Below the pieces are notes generated by a model. The model saw only the letters and a list, made by a program, of their open reading frames with translations, had not been told where the DNA came from and did not search any database. Below are positions 17,485-27,700 of a stretch of DNA of 64,000 nucleotides, piece after piece. The stretch's first letter is position 1; the number at the start of each line of letters is the position of its first letter. Origin of the DNA: Candidatus Freyarchaeota archaeon (GTDB lineage Archaea > Asgardarchaeota > Jordiarchaeia > Jordiarchaeales > Jordiarchaeaceae); contig JAUQZE010000025.1 of assembly GCA_030587365.1 (NCBI GenBank), positions 1-64,000 of the forward strand, in the 5' to 3' direction. A program made the translations under genes and the position numbers.

Positions 17485-18534
17485 TTAGCGTTCCACTAGG
17501 AGAGTTTCTAGTTTAGACTTTAATTCTTCTCTGTTTTTGTGGGTAAAATACCATTCAGTGGTTTTTTTGAATCCCTCTCTGTAGGATACTTTGGGCTCCC
17601 CAATAATCTTCCTAGCTCTAGTTAAGTCTGCTGCCCTGGAGGCAACACCTTGCGGTTTAGACAAATCGTGGACGATTTTCTTGGGTGTCCACCCTACGAT
17701 ATCAAATATCATCTCAGCCGCTTGGTCGATGGTGATTCTGTCATCTCTTCCAGCATTGATGGGAGTTCCGTCTTCTATTTTTTCTGCGGCGGCGATGAGA
17801 AAATCCACTATGTCCTGAACGTAGGTGAAGTTTCTGTCCTGGTTTCCCGTGCCCCAGATAACGTAGGGATCCATGCGGATAAACGCCTTAGCGATTAGGG
17901 CTATTATGGCATGTGTTTCGTTCTCTCTTGGTCCATAGGCGGTAAAAATTCTCACCGAGGATGTTTTCATTCCGTATTGCCTGTGATAAGCCTTTAGAGC
18001 CATTTCCCCCATTAACTTTGCCCAACCGTATTCCAAATCAGCGAATGCCTTGTCTCTAACGAATGGGTCGGCATCCTCCTCCCTGAGAAGGTAGTCTGAC
18101 CCGGTTTCTTCTTGAAGGTAAGAGGGATAGACGCACGCTGAACTGGCAAAACAGATTCTTTTCACCCCCGCTTTTTTGGCCTCCTCAAAGACCAACTGAT
18201 CAAGTGTCATGTTGGTGCAGCACTGAGCGGGATGCGTATGAATGTATCCTCTCCCTCCATGCAGCGCCGCTAAATGAAAGACAAACTCCACATCCTTCAA
18301 CACAGTCTCGGTAAAGGTCTTATCCTTTAAATCACCTTGAAAGACGGATAAGCTGTTGTAAGACCAAGCGTTTGATGCGACTTTTTTTAGAGGATATTCT
18401 AAATTGCTTAATCTTCCACTAGAAAAATCGTCCGCTACTTTAACTATTGCTCCCTTTTTAAGGAGGGAGTCGACCAGATGGCTTCCTATAAAGGAAGCTC
18501 CTCCTGTGACTAACACGTTTCTGCTATCCCACAT
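17485..18534 (-). CDS. NAD-dependent sugar epimerase/dehydratase
   Basis: Extended short-chain dehydrogenase of 349 residues. NVLVTGGASFIGSHLVDSLL is the NAD(P)-binding glycine motif, VFHLAALHGG follows, SSACVYPS supplies the catalytic Ser region, and EYGWAKLMGEMAL carries the Tyr-x3-Lys pair. RNFTYVQDIVDFL is the usual C-terminal signature. Family members interconvert or dehydrate nucleotide sugars; resemblance to GDP-mannose 3,5-epimerase-type enzymes is suggestive only. Its start overlaps the 3' end of the paralogous upstream gene by 11 bases, so the pair is one operon and perhaps an ancient tandem duplication. Confidence 0.85.
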   Translation of the reverse strand: MWDSRNVLVTGGASFIGSHLVDSLLKKGAIVKVADDFSSGRLSNLEYPLKKVASNAWSYNSLSVFQGDLKDKTFTETVLKDVEFVFHLAALHGGRGYIHTHPAQCCTNMTLDQLVFEEAKKAGVKRICFASSACVYPSYLQEETGSDYLLREEDADPFVRDKAFADLEYGWAKLMGEMALKAYHRQYGMKTSSVRIFTAYGPRENETHAIIALIAKAFIRMDPYVIWGTGNQDRNFTYVQDIVDFLIAAAEKIEDGTPINAGRDDRITIDQAAEMIFDIVGWTPKKIVHDLSKPQGVASRAADLTRARKIIGEPKVSYREGFKKTTEWYFTHKNREELKSKLETLLVER

Positions 18535-19498
18535 TCAACTCACTCCGTGCCCATTCATAGGTTCTTTTAAGTCCTTCGCTTAACGGAGTTCTGGGGCTCC
18601 ATGCTAGAACCTTCTTCATCCTAGTTGTGTCTGCGCAGTATCTATGAGTTCCTGGTGGAGCAGTCAGGTCGTTTTTAATTTTAATTTTTTTACCTGAGAG
18701 CGATACGATTTTTTTAGTTAGTTCATTTACAGAAACTAATTCTTCGCTTCCCAGATTTATAGGTTCCGCGTCTTCGATTTTCTCCATACATAGAAGGAGA
18801 CCTTCCACGCAATCTTTAACGTATAGAAAGGCCCGTTCTTGTGAGCCGTCTCCAAAAATCTTTAATTCTTCTTTTGGATAGAGAATCGCCTTTCTAATGG
18901 TTGAGGGGATAACATGTGACCATTTAGGGTCTAGGTTCTCGTTTTCCCCGTAAGCGTTAAAGATTCTGACAGCTGAAGATTTGATTCCGTAATCAAGATA
19001 GTAGGATTTGCACTGTATTTCGCCCATGAGCTTAGCCCATCCGTAAGTGGTGGGAGGATTGGCGGGGTAGGCGTCTTCTTCCTTAAATCGGTTGAGGTCT
19101 AATGTTTTTTCTCTGTATATGCAGGCAGAACTGGTAAAAAGAAATCTTTCCACATCATTTAATCTGGCTGCTTCCAGCATATTAGTATTCATTAGAAGGC
19201 TGGGAGTGGATCCTCCTACGTTTTCTTTCTTTATGTAGTGAATGCCGCCTACCGATGCTGCTAGATGAAAAACGTAATTTATACCCTCTGTAGCTTTTAC
19301 ACAGTTCTCAATCTTTGTTAAATCTACTACGTGGAGATTTATCTTATCTAAAAAGGGTTCTATGTTCTTTCTTTTACCTCTAGAAAAGTCATCAGCAACA
19401 GACACAACACTCCCTAGGTCAAGCAATCTTTTTACTAGGTGGGAACCGATAAATCCTGCGCCCCCAGTAACTAAGACATTTTTGTCACTACAAATCAA
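18524..19498 (-). CDS. NAD-dependent sugar epimerase/dehydratase (paralogue)
   Basis: 324-residue extended SDR. NVLVTGGAGFIGSHLVKRLL binds NAD(P), VFHLAASVGGIHYI follows, SSACIYREK contains the Ser, TYGWAKLMGEIQC the Tyr-x3-Lys pair, and ERAFLYVKDCVEGL the substrate-domain signature. It is clearly related to the next gene in the same operon, with a near-identical YGWAKLMGE segment. The two may act in sequence on the same nucleotide sugar or form a hetero-oligomer; both ideas are inference. The product may be a deoxy- or epimerised hexose for the surface glycan. Confidence 0.85.
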   Translation of the reverse strand: MICSDKNVLVTGGAGFIGSHLVKRLLDLGSVVSVADDFSRGKRKNIEPFLDKINLHVVDLTKIENCVKATEGINYVFHLAASVGGIHYIKKENVGGSTPSLLMNTNMLEAARLNDVERFLFTSSACIYREKTLDLNRFKEEDAYPANPPTTYGWAKLMGEIQCKSYYLDYGIKSSAVRIFNAYGENENLDPKWSHVIPSTIRKAILYPKEELKIFGDGSQERAFLYVKDCVEGLLLCMEKIEDAEPINLGSEELVSVNELTKKIVSLSGKKIKIKNDLTAPPGTHRYCADTTRMKKVLAWSPRTPLSEGLKRTYEWARSELNVG

Positions 19499-19579
19499 GA
19501 TTACTACCCCTTAATTTCAGATTTTCATATAATCCATCAGAGTAAGGTGTATGGACATCTAATTAGTTGTTTATAACTT

Positions 19580-20431
19580 TTATTTTGGGAGTGGGTTTGT
19601 AATACGTAATTTTATTAGGAGTTTTAGGTGTCTGGAGCCATCTTTTAATGGGTTTAGTTTGGAGGGTCTACCCTTTCTTGGGTAGTAGGTGATGGGTATT
19701 TCTACAATTTTTAGTTTATTTTTTGCGGCTTTGATTAGCATTTCGGATGCGAATTCCATTCCTGTTGATACCGCCTTTATTTTTTTCCATGCTTTTTTGG
19801 TTATTGCTCTCATTCCGCAGTTTGTGTCTGAGATTCTGGTTCCGAATAGTATGTTTGCGATGAGGGTTAGGAGGGGGTTGCCTATGTATCTGTGTAGCCT
19901 TGGCATGGCTCCGGGGAGGATTTTGCCTTTGAATCTGGTTCCTATTGCTATGTCTGCTTCGTTATTTTTTAGTATTTTTATGAATTTGGATGTTTCTTGA
20001 AGGTCGTATGTGCCATCAGCATCGGCCATAATTATGTATTTTCCTCTTGATTCTGATAATCCGGTTAGGTATGCGCTTCCATAGCCTTTTTCGGTGGGGT
20101 GAATCACTTTTGCTCCTAGATTTTTCGCGATTAGGGGGGAGTTGTCTGTGGAGCTGTCTGAGACTATTATTTCGCCACGGAGATTTAGATTTTTGAATAC
20201 TTTTTTGATCTTTTCAATGCATTCTGCTATTGTTGGTTCCTCGTTTAAACAGGGTATGATGACTGAGACATCGATTTCTGTTTTTTGTGTACTGCTTTTT
20301 CTAGAAGAATTTGATATGGACGGGGAGTTGTTGGTTAACCTATTTTGTTCGTCATTGTTTTGAAACTTTGAGGGTTTATAGTTAGTGTTAGTGGGTTCTG
20401 GGATTATTTTTCCCTCCCTTTTCGGCTCCAA
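19580..20431 (-). CDS. Polyprenyl-phosphate sugar synthase-like GT2 with N-terminal extension
   Basis: GT2 enzyme of 283 residues. The first about 54 residues are polar and low-complexity (Asn/Ser/Lys-rich). The catalytic domain follows: VSVIIPCLNEEPTIAECI, RGEIIVSDSSTDNS, IIMADADGTYDLQ (DxD) and DTNCGMRAITKKAW, then ITYYPRKGRPSKLNPLKDG, the C-terminal signature of DPM1/DPG-type synthases that face membrane-bound glycosyltransfer. Unlike many archaeal relatives it has no C-terminal membrane anchor in this frame. The whole gene is strongly A/C-biased on its coding strand. It closes the glycan-assembly block. Confidence 0.82.
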   Translation of the reverse strand: MEPKREGKIIPEPTNTNYKPSKFQNNDEQNRLTNNSPSISNSSRKSSTQKTEIDVSVIIPCLNEEPTIAECIEKIKKVFKNLNLRGEIIVSDSSTDNSPLIAKNLGAKVIHPTEKGYGSAYLTGLSESRGKYIIMADADGTYDLQETSKFIKILKNNEADIAIGTRFKGKILPGAMPRLHRYIGNPLLTLIANILFGTRISDTNCGMRAITKKAWKKIKAVSTGMEFASEMLIKAAKNKLKIVEIPITYYPRKGRPSKLNPLKDGSRHLKLLIKLRITNPLPK

Positions 20432-20933
20432 TTATTTTTTAAAGAGGAAGATGAAAATGTAGATAAAGGGTATTCTTTTCTTCCTGTTGCTGTGTAACGT
20501 GAGGATTTCCTGTAAGGGATTTATTGTGTTTTGTTTCTGGTTGCTAGTTTGACTGGAAAATTTGTGTGTTGATGTTGGAACTGCTACTCATTTTCTATGG
20601 GTTTTGGATATTCCGCCTCTCTCTATTCATTTCTTAGGTTTTGATACTAATTTCTATTACATTGATGGAATTATTATATGTGTTTTATTATAACTGATGG
20701 CTCATCTTAGTTGATTTTTGATAGTTTTGTTGAATTTGATTAAATATTTGTAATATTTTTATGTATTTTAATTTTTATCTCATTTCTTCATTTCTTAATT
20801 TTTCTATTTTTTAGATACTGCTTTTGAATTGGAGCGATATGCGAGTAATTATTGTACGTTAGTTTGTAGGATTGCACTATTTTGTTTTTATTGTTTGTTT
20901 TTGGGATGTTTTTTAGGGTTTTTTTGGTTATAG
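20432..20933. other. T-rich spacer without recognisable genes
   Basis: Strongly T/G-rich on the + strand, with long T-runs and no open frame that looks coding. It separates two minus-strand genes and may hold the promoter of the 20431 gene. Nothing else was recognised. Confidence 0.45.
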
Positions 20934-21989
20934 TTAAAATGTTATATAGTACAGCCATTTTACAAGGAATATGAGGATTGCTAATGCTGTTTCGGTTATT
21001 AAGGGGATAATAGCCCTTAGTCGGACGAGTTTATTGGAGGAGTTGAATGTGTAGATAGTCGGGCTGGGGTGGCTGACGCTGATTTTCATAGTTTCTGCTA
21101 GTTCTCGGAAGTTACCTAGTTTTTTGTCGATTTCGTTCAGGTGTTTTAGGATATTTTGGATTTTCTGTTGGGTTATTGCTTTTAGAAGGTTGGTAGCGAT
21201 TGTTTTGGCTTTAGTTAAAGTTTCTCTCTCATTGTGTAGGAGGGCTAAGTAGAGGGTTGTCAGGGGAGGTTCTAGGTCGAATTCCTCTAATTCTTCAATG
21301 TACTTTGATAGAGCTTGGTTTAGTAGCACATATAGCATGAAGTATGCTAGATCAATTTTTTTAACATCTTTTTTTTCGTATCCTTCCTCGATACTGTTAA
21401 TTGTGTTTAGGCAGGCTTGGGCGAGCATTTTTTCGTCGTCCAGAGGGGGGTTTATGAGGTATGTTACGCCTAATGCTGCGATTAGTGTTATGACATATTT
21501 TGATACCATTGGGAGTACTATAATATATTGTTGTAGCATGTTGTACCATATTAGGAGTGTGATTCCTGCTAGGATAATTAGGGCGACGTATTGGAGGATT
21601 AGTGCTGTTGAAGTGATTTTTTTGTTGATTTTCCATCGTTGGATTATTTCTGTCGATTGCATTTTTTCTTTTTTTGGACCTGTAATTATTTGGGCTATTG
21701 ATGATGTTTGAGAAATTTTAATAGAGATTATTGCTGCGAAAGTTAGTATCGCTGTGAAAATAGCGGCTTTTAGTAGGGATACACCTAGGTACATAATGTT
21801 CGTGTTTATAAAAAACAGGTAGTACTTGTTATAATATGGGACATATGTTAGAATCCAGGTGAAGCGTACGTCGAATGAATAGTATGTTAATAAATTGAAA
21901 ATTATGAGAATTGCAATAAAAACTAAGAGGCTTACGTGTTTTGGGTCTTTGTTTCGGAGTTTTTCTATCCAACTGGTTATTGGATTCAT
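20934..21989 (-). CDS. Membrane protein of unknown function
   Basis: 351 residues with about five or six membrane segments. A pair lies near 22-40 and 60-90, another pair near 125-175, and one at the extreme C-terminus (IIPLITETALAILIFLVKW). Between them is a soluble helical region of about 130 residues (near 180-310) rich in Leu, Lys and Glu. I recognise no catalytic motif. It stands next to the flippase gene at the edge of the glycan island and might serve in export or anchoring, but this is weak inference. Start at ATG 21989. Coding strand A/C-rich. Confidence 0.6.
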   Translation of the reverse strand: MNPITSWIEKLRNKDPKHVSLLVFIAILIIFNLLTYYSFDVRFTWILTYVPYYNKYYLFFINTNIMYLGVSLLKAAIFTAILTFAAIISIKISQTSSIAQIITGPKKEKMQSTEIIQRWKINKKITSTALILQYVALIILAGITLLIWYNMLQQYIIVLPMVSKYVITLIAALGVTYLINPPLDDEKMLAQACLNTINSIEEGYEKKDVKKIDLAYFMLYVLLNQALSKYIEELEEFDLEPPLTTLYLALLHNERETLTKAKTIATNLLKAITQQKIQNILKHLNEIDKKLGNFRELAETMKISVSHPSPTIYTFNSSNKLVRLRAIIPLITETALAILIFLVKWLYYITF

Positions 21990-22340
21990 GCGATGTGTAG
22001 TGTTTTAGGGTTATAATAAATTTTATGGGCACCTAGAACTATTCACCTGTGGGTAAGATGAACAAACTTGATTTTGGGGCAGGAACTCAGTGTAATTATG
22101 GTTTTCTTTGCGTTTCCCTTTTTTAACCGACTGGTTGGGCTCCCCACCTTTTATTTTAGGGCGACATCACCTGTTTGGACTAATCCGCTTATTTTAATCA
22201 AAAGGTTTATAGGACTTTATTACTATTTGACTTTATCTTTGGTATCTATCTACATTTGACTTATTAAACCAGTTATCAGGAAGGTTTCCATCTATAATGC
22301 TGTTCATCATCATTCTTTTATCTTTACAAGAGGTGTCAAA
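21990..22340. other. Divergent promoter region
   Basis: 351 bases between the divergent membrane-protein and flippase genes. An AGGTG ribosome site precedes the flippase ATG. Small frames in it do not look coding. No RNA or repeat seen. Confidence 0.4.
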
Positions 22341-23765
22341 ATGGCTGAGCGGAAAGGGCGGAATCTGCCCCCTAGGACAAATTCGAACTCATTGTTAGAC
22401 ATGGTTAGAAAAGGACTAAAAACAAAGGGCTTCATTTATGTTACTGCTGGAAACTTGATTTTTGCTGTTCTGGGCGGTTTGTTTTATCTGATTGGTGCGA
22501 GGATACTGGGTGTTACCAATTATGGTTACATAAGCTATTATCTCTCCTTAGGTTTCTTTATGTCTTCTCTTCCTATTTTGGGTTTGAGTTCCACTATTTC
22601 TACTTTTTATCCTAAGGAAGGAAAAGATGCCTTACTCAAAGAATCTGCGCTTCTTACTTTTCTTTTGGGAATAATTGTGGGAGTGGTGACTGCTCTAATC
22701 GTCATTTTCTTTCCTGCCCCAGTGGGCTCAAACAGTTCTAATAATTTGCTAACTTCGATACAGTTGCTGGCTGGGGGGAATCCATATTTCGTTTCTGTGA
22801 TTCCCATGATTCTGGGTAATTTGCAAACTTCGCTGGAGTTGCTGGTTGGTGGAAATATAAATTTTGTTTTTGTAATTCCCATGATTCTGGGTGTTGTTTT
22901 TTATACTATGGCTTTGGCGCGGGCCTTAGGTAGGAGAGAATACAAAAAGTTTTTTATTCTTAATTCCCTTCTTCGAGTTTTAGAGATTGGTTTGGTGGCG
23001 GTTTTCTACCTTTTTAGTGCTAGGGATCTCGAGAAATTGATGTTAGTTGCTTATATTGCCCCTCTCTTTGTGGTTAGTTATGACTATTTCAAGGATCTTT
23101 TTAGTGTCGATAGAGTATCTTTTCATTTTGCTGAGGTTCGTGCAAAGATGACTTTCACTCTTCACACTTGGGGAATGGGTTTTGCTCAAGCCTCTCGTAG
23201 CGTACTTGATAAAATTATTGTTGGTTTCTTTTTCGGTCTACTATTTTTGGGGACGTATAATTTGGCTTTCCAATTTCTTGTAATTTTATTGATTATCCCT
23301 CAGAGTTTGCTTTCTTACCTGCTTCCGGAAAAGTCTGGCGGTTCTACTAGCCGTGAAATAGAAATTCTTGGTATAGTAGCTGCTGCGGCGATTACTATTT
23401 TAGGCTTCTTACTGGCCCCGTATCTCATTCATTGGCTCTTTCCCGGCTTTTCTGATAGTATCCCTGTAACTCAATGGCTTTCTTTAGCAGTGATTCCCGC
23501 AAGCATCGCTAGTATAAAGACTTCGGTACTCCTCAGTGAGGAGCGGTCAAAGATTGTTTTGGGAGGATACGTCTCGGCGCTCGCAGTTGATATTTTGGGA
23601 ATATTACTGCTTGGTCAAACATTTCAAGCAGTGGGTTTCGCATGGGCTTTCTTTCTGTCTCAGGTGGCGTTGATGATTATTTTATGGGTTCTGCCTTCGG
23701 AGAAGTTTGCAAGGTTAAGAAACAGGAGGAAATCAGTCGCTCAAGTGAAGAAAACGAAATCCTGA
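22341..23765 (+). CDS. Wzx/MATE-type polysaccharide flippase
   Basis: 474-residue integral membrane protein with about 12-14 helices. It starts with the family-typical GNLIFAVLGGLFYLIGARILG followed by TNYGYISYYLSLG. It belongs to the MOP superfamily of lipid-linked oligosaccharide exporters, which move undecaprenyl- or dolichyl-linked glycans across the membrane. It is the natural export partner of the glycosyltransferases at 1-20 kb. An internal tandem repeat of 25 residues lies at 135-184 (see repeat entry) in a loop or short helix. ATG at 22341 follows AGAGGTGTC. Confidence 0.85.
   Translation: MAERKGRNLPPRTNSNSLLDMVRKGLKTKGFIYVTAGNLIFAVLGGLFYLIGARILGVTNYGYISYYLSLGFFMSSLPILGLSSTISTFYPKEGKDALLKESALLTFLLGIIVGVVTALIVIFFPAPVGSNSSNNLLTSIQLLAGGNPYFVSVIPMILGNLQTSLELLVGGNINFVFVIPMILGVVFYTMALARALGRREYKKFFILNSLLRVLEIGLVAVFYLFSARDLEKLMLVAYIAPLFVVSYDYFKDLFSVDRVSFHFAEVRAKMTFTLHTWGMGFAQASRSVLDKIIVGFFFGLLFLGTYNLAFQFLVILLIIPQSLLSYLLPEKSGGSTSREIEILGIVAAAAITILGFLLAPYLIHWLFPGFSDSIPVTQWLSLAVIPASIASIKTSVLLSEERSKIVLGGYVSALAVDILGILLLGQTFQAVGFAWAFFLSQVALMIILWVLPSEKFARLRNRRKSVAQVKKTKS
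22743..22892 (+). repeat. Two tandem 75-bp units inside the flippase gene
   Basis: 22743-22817 and 22818-22892 are diverged copies. Both start AATTTGC.AACTTCG and end TTCCCATGATTCTGGGT. They encode the paired 25-residue segments NLLTSIQLLAGGNPYF... and NLQTSLELLVGGNINF..., each closing with VIPMILG. The frame is preserved, so it adds a duplicated loop or helix. Confidence 0.85.
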
Positions 23766-24092
23766 TCTGGTGCTGATTGCCTTAGTTACGATGAGAACAG
23801 ACTCATCTGTGGTCGAGTTCGCAGATGCCAACCAGATCAGCGCCATAGGCTTTAGCGGTCTTCCTTACTATGAGGGCATTTTCATCCGGATTTTCACATA
23901 GTTTCTGAAGATTTGAATCGTTATTTTTTGTTTCCACATCTGGAAGAGGAATTAGACGCAGGAATCCTATTCTTGATAAAAGAACAGATTACAGTAACTA
24001 AAGCCCAACATACTAGGGATTAACAAAATAACTAAAAATAGAAAAAATAAAAGTAGATTTTAAATTAAAGAATTGTTGTATACTTACTCTTC
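23766..24092. other. Convergent spacer with 10-bp inverted repeat
   Basis: CTGATCTGGT at 23762-23771, which includes the end of the flippase gene, is mirrored as ACCAGATCAG at 23831-23840. It could fold as a long hairpin after the flippase. No gene was recognised in the rest. Confidence 0.4.
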
Positions 24093-24446
24093 TTACTCTT
24101 TCATTGCTAAGGCGATAATAGCACCGACGATTTCAAGGGCACCAACTATTAGACCAATGAATAAGCTATAAGCTGCAAAAAGTGCTACTATTATTGTTAT
24201 TACACCGCCGATTAAGACTAGAATTGCGCTAACTGTAGCCATCTTTCCCGCGATCAGCAAAATTGCGAATATCAAAGCTATGGCGGATCCGATGAAGACA
24301 AGAAGTACCCATGTCATTGAAACAGCAGTTGTAATTAATGGAATCGCTAATGCGCTTGCTGCACCTAGCATAAGTATGGCGTATATGAATCCTATAATTG
24401 CGCCGACGAGTGCTAATGCGCCTCCAATTTGGTTTCCAGTTGCCAT
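24093..24446 (-). CDS. Small four-helix membrane protein
   Basis: 117 residues made almost entirely of Ala, Ile, Leu, Val and Gly in four membrane segments (about 8-28, 32-60, 68-88 and 90-114). Only a few polar residues occur at the turns and the tail is KE. No family was recognised. An AAGGTAATG ribosome-site region precedes ATG 24446. Its hydrophobic length suits a small pore, scaffold or membrane chaperone, but nothing in the sequence picks one. Confidence 0.65.
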   Translation of the reverse strand: MATGNQIGGALALVGAIIGFIYAILMLGAASALAIPLITTAVSMTWVLLVFIGSAIALIFAILLIAGKMATVSAILVLIGGVITIIVALFAAYSLFIGLIVGALEIVGAIIALAMKE

Positions 24447-24751
24447 TTTTCATTACCTTCTTTTGTTTTGTAAGCGATATGTCGCAAAATTGAATTTAAA
24501 TGTTTTCAATCCCTACCTATAGGTTCACGTTGAATGCCGAAGTTAGTTTTTCGAACGTATATAACTTATTCATAATTGAATATATCTACTTTATAGATTT
24601 ATGAATGATAGGAATATAAGTCAATTTACATAAAATTAAAATATAACACCGTTATAATTTTATAAATATAAAGAAAAATTCTAAAAATACGCCCCCTAAA
24701 AATTTTATATTAGATTTTTTGGCAAATTACCTAATTTTTTTTAGTGCTAAT
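24447..24751. other. AT-rich spacer
   Basis: Very AT-rich, with several TATA-like stretches that could be the promoter of the small membrane protein. A run of T's near 24715-24745 follows the helicase stop and may terminate it. No gene seen. Confidence 0.4.
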
Positions 24752-27700
24752 TTATTCTTCTACGGGTATCATACCTTCGCATTTGGTGTTGAGGCATCGG
24801 GTTTTTGTTTTCAGTTTAACTAGTGGTAGGTTGCATTTTGGACATTTCTGGTCGAGTAGTACGCCTGTGGTGGGGAGTTTGAAGGCTGTTTTGCATCCTT
24901 TGTAATAGTTCTCGCAACCCGCTATAAGTCCCCTTCTTCTGAGAAATATTAGCGTTCCGCCGCATTTTGGACATTTTAAATCCATTTTATTGAACTTCTC
25001 GGATATGATGTCGTCGGCGTTTTCGCAGCTTCTATCAATGCATGCCTGTATGGAGAAAACGTAATCGGCTTTAAACATTGGTAAGCCGCATTTGCTGCAC
25101 TTCTGATCGGTTAAAGCTGCGTTTATTGGAAGTTTGTATGTGGTTCCACATTCTTTGCAGTTAATCTTGTTGTTTTCTTGTGAGAGCCTGCCTCCGCATA
25201 TTTTGCATTTTGCTACTTCTACTTCTACTTCTACTTTCTTTGGTTCTGTTGCGGTGTCTTTTTTTATAGTTTCTATTATTTGGATGGTTTGGTTGTTTTC
25301 GGTTTGAGAGGTGAAGCTTTGTAAATCTGAGTAAAATGTTTTCTTTTTGGGTGAAATTTTCTTTGTTTGGCCTACTCTATTTTGTAATGCGGTTAGTTGA
25401 TTTTCTGTAGCTTTTTCAGTTTTTGGGCTTAATTCGGGAATTATATTTAATGGACTGGTTTCTGGTTTTAGATCTATGGAGGTTTCAGATGGCGGTTTTA
25501 TGGTTGTTTGTAGTGTTTCGGGAGTTCTGAAAATGTCAAGGTAGTCTATTTTTATCTTGCATTCGATTGGGGAGTATGAGATGTTTAACTTTAGAGGTAG
25601 GGTCCAGGGTATGTCTCTTGATATGGTTGCGGGTTTTCGGAGGAGTTCCTTGTTATTGAGCCAGATTGATATTAGAAAACGGCCGGATTTTCCGTTGTTT
25701 TGTACGGTGATTTGGAGTTCCATTATGTTTTCGGGTTCAGGAATTTGGTTTATTTTCATGCTTATTGTTGCTTTGGGTAGGTTTTTTGCTTCTTCCAGTA
25801 TCTTTTTGGCCATTTTGGGTGGGAGTCCTATTCTGGTCAAGTCGTATGCGGAAATCTGTAATAGTTGATCCAAGTTTTTAATCCCGCCCTGTAATAGGAG
25901 ATCCGCAGTTTTGGGACCTATTCCTGGTACTTGGGTCAGTTCGATTTGCTCATCGATAGCTCCTTTCTCAAGTTTGAAGTTTAGTAGCCTTATGCTTCTT
26001 GAGATTTCTTCTTCTTTCCTGAGTTCTGTGGCGAGTTTCTCTAGAGCTGCGAGCAGGCGTAAAGAGTTTTGTTTGATTATCCAAGAGTCGGCTCTGAGGT
26101 CTTCCATGATTTTGATTTGTTTAAGATAGGAAAGAAGGATGGCGAGTACCTTTTTCTGGGGCTCGTTGAGGTCTTTTGTGAGGCTTGTGTCTATGTTTGA
26201 AAGTACTGTCTTCAGAAATTTCTTTTCAACTCTGCGGACTATGATGTCTGCAAATTCTTTGGCTTTTGAGACTAGGGATAGAATATTGGTTTCTTCTGAA
26301 ACATCCTTAATATTATTGTAGAAAAGCTCAGCGGTTTCTAGTTCTAAGTAGTAGTTACATGCTATTTCCGCGAGTTTGGTGGCCTTGAACTTGTGGTTTT
26401 CTCGGGACATAAAGCCATGCTCTTCTAGCCATCGAACTTTGCTTCTGATCTCGTCTTCGAGAAAATTTAGTGCCGCTTCTCCTTTACGGTTTTTTTCTCT
26501 GACGTAGAGAAAGCTGGTTTTTATCCAGTTTAAGGCGTTTTCTTCATTTTCTACGGTTCCTAAAACTATCTCGGCGTTTAGATGTTCTGGAAGAGTTTCT
26601 AGCAATCTTGACTCCAAATCTCTTTCCTTGAAGAGAAGGCTCCTATATTTTTGTACGTCCTCGTTTCTTACAATTACCCATCCTATTCCCTCATTGTCGT
26701 ATTGAGGTCTACCCGCTCTTCCAAGCATCTGGATGATATCTAAGGGACTGATTTCTCTTTCTCCTCTTAGAGCGTCGTAGACGTAAGTGTCTCGTATAAT
26801 CACAACCTTCGCCGGAAGGTTCACACCCCAAGCCAGGGTGCTTGTGGAAACTAGGATTTTTATTAATCCATTTCGGAAACACTCCTCAACTATCTGACGA
26901 TCGCCGTGGCCCAGTCCAGCATGGTGGAAGGCTACGCCTTTGCTAAACACTTCTTTTAAAAGTGTGTTTCGTATCTGGTTGGAAATCTTTTTGAGTTCAG
27001 CCAATTCTTTGGGGGTGCAGTAAGAGAGAGTTTGCTCCTCCCAAACTTTTGCGATTTTGTTGGCGGCGAGTCTGGTGTCTCTTCTACTGCCTACAAAGAT
27101 GAGAACCTGGTTGCCCTCGGCTAGTACCCAACTCGACAAGTCCAATGCTTTGAAAAGCCGCAGATACATATTGTAGAACTTGTTATTAGTTTCTTTGTAC
27201 GGATAGACATCAAAAGATAGCGGTACGGGTCTTGCGGAGGAATCGAAATAAAAAGTGAAGCTTTCCTTCGCCCCGATCCACTCAGCCACTTCCCTGTAAT
27301 TGGGCATAGTAGCGCTCAGGGCGATGATTCTCAGAGGCATGCCATTAACTTCTGCAAGACGCCTCATTCGAGAAACAATTGCTTCTAGGACACCTCCCCG
27401 GTTATCCGAGTCTAAAAGATGAGCCTCATCGATAACCATGAGCGAAACATTGTTTACAAAATTATAACCCCTTTTATTCCACTTTCTACTCGCGCTGTCC
27501 CACTTTTCCGGGGTTGAAACAATTATTTCCGAAGCATTGGCTTCGTAAGGAGAAATTTCCTCGTCACCCGTAGTTATATATACTTTATATCCAAGCTTGC
27601 CGAATATTTTACCCCATTTCTCATCCTTCTCATAAGTCAAGGCTTTTAACGGTCCCAAGTAGAGGGTTTTTCCCGAAGACCCTAGTTGCCTAGTCATTGC

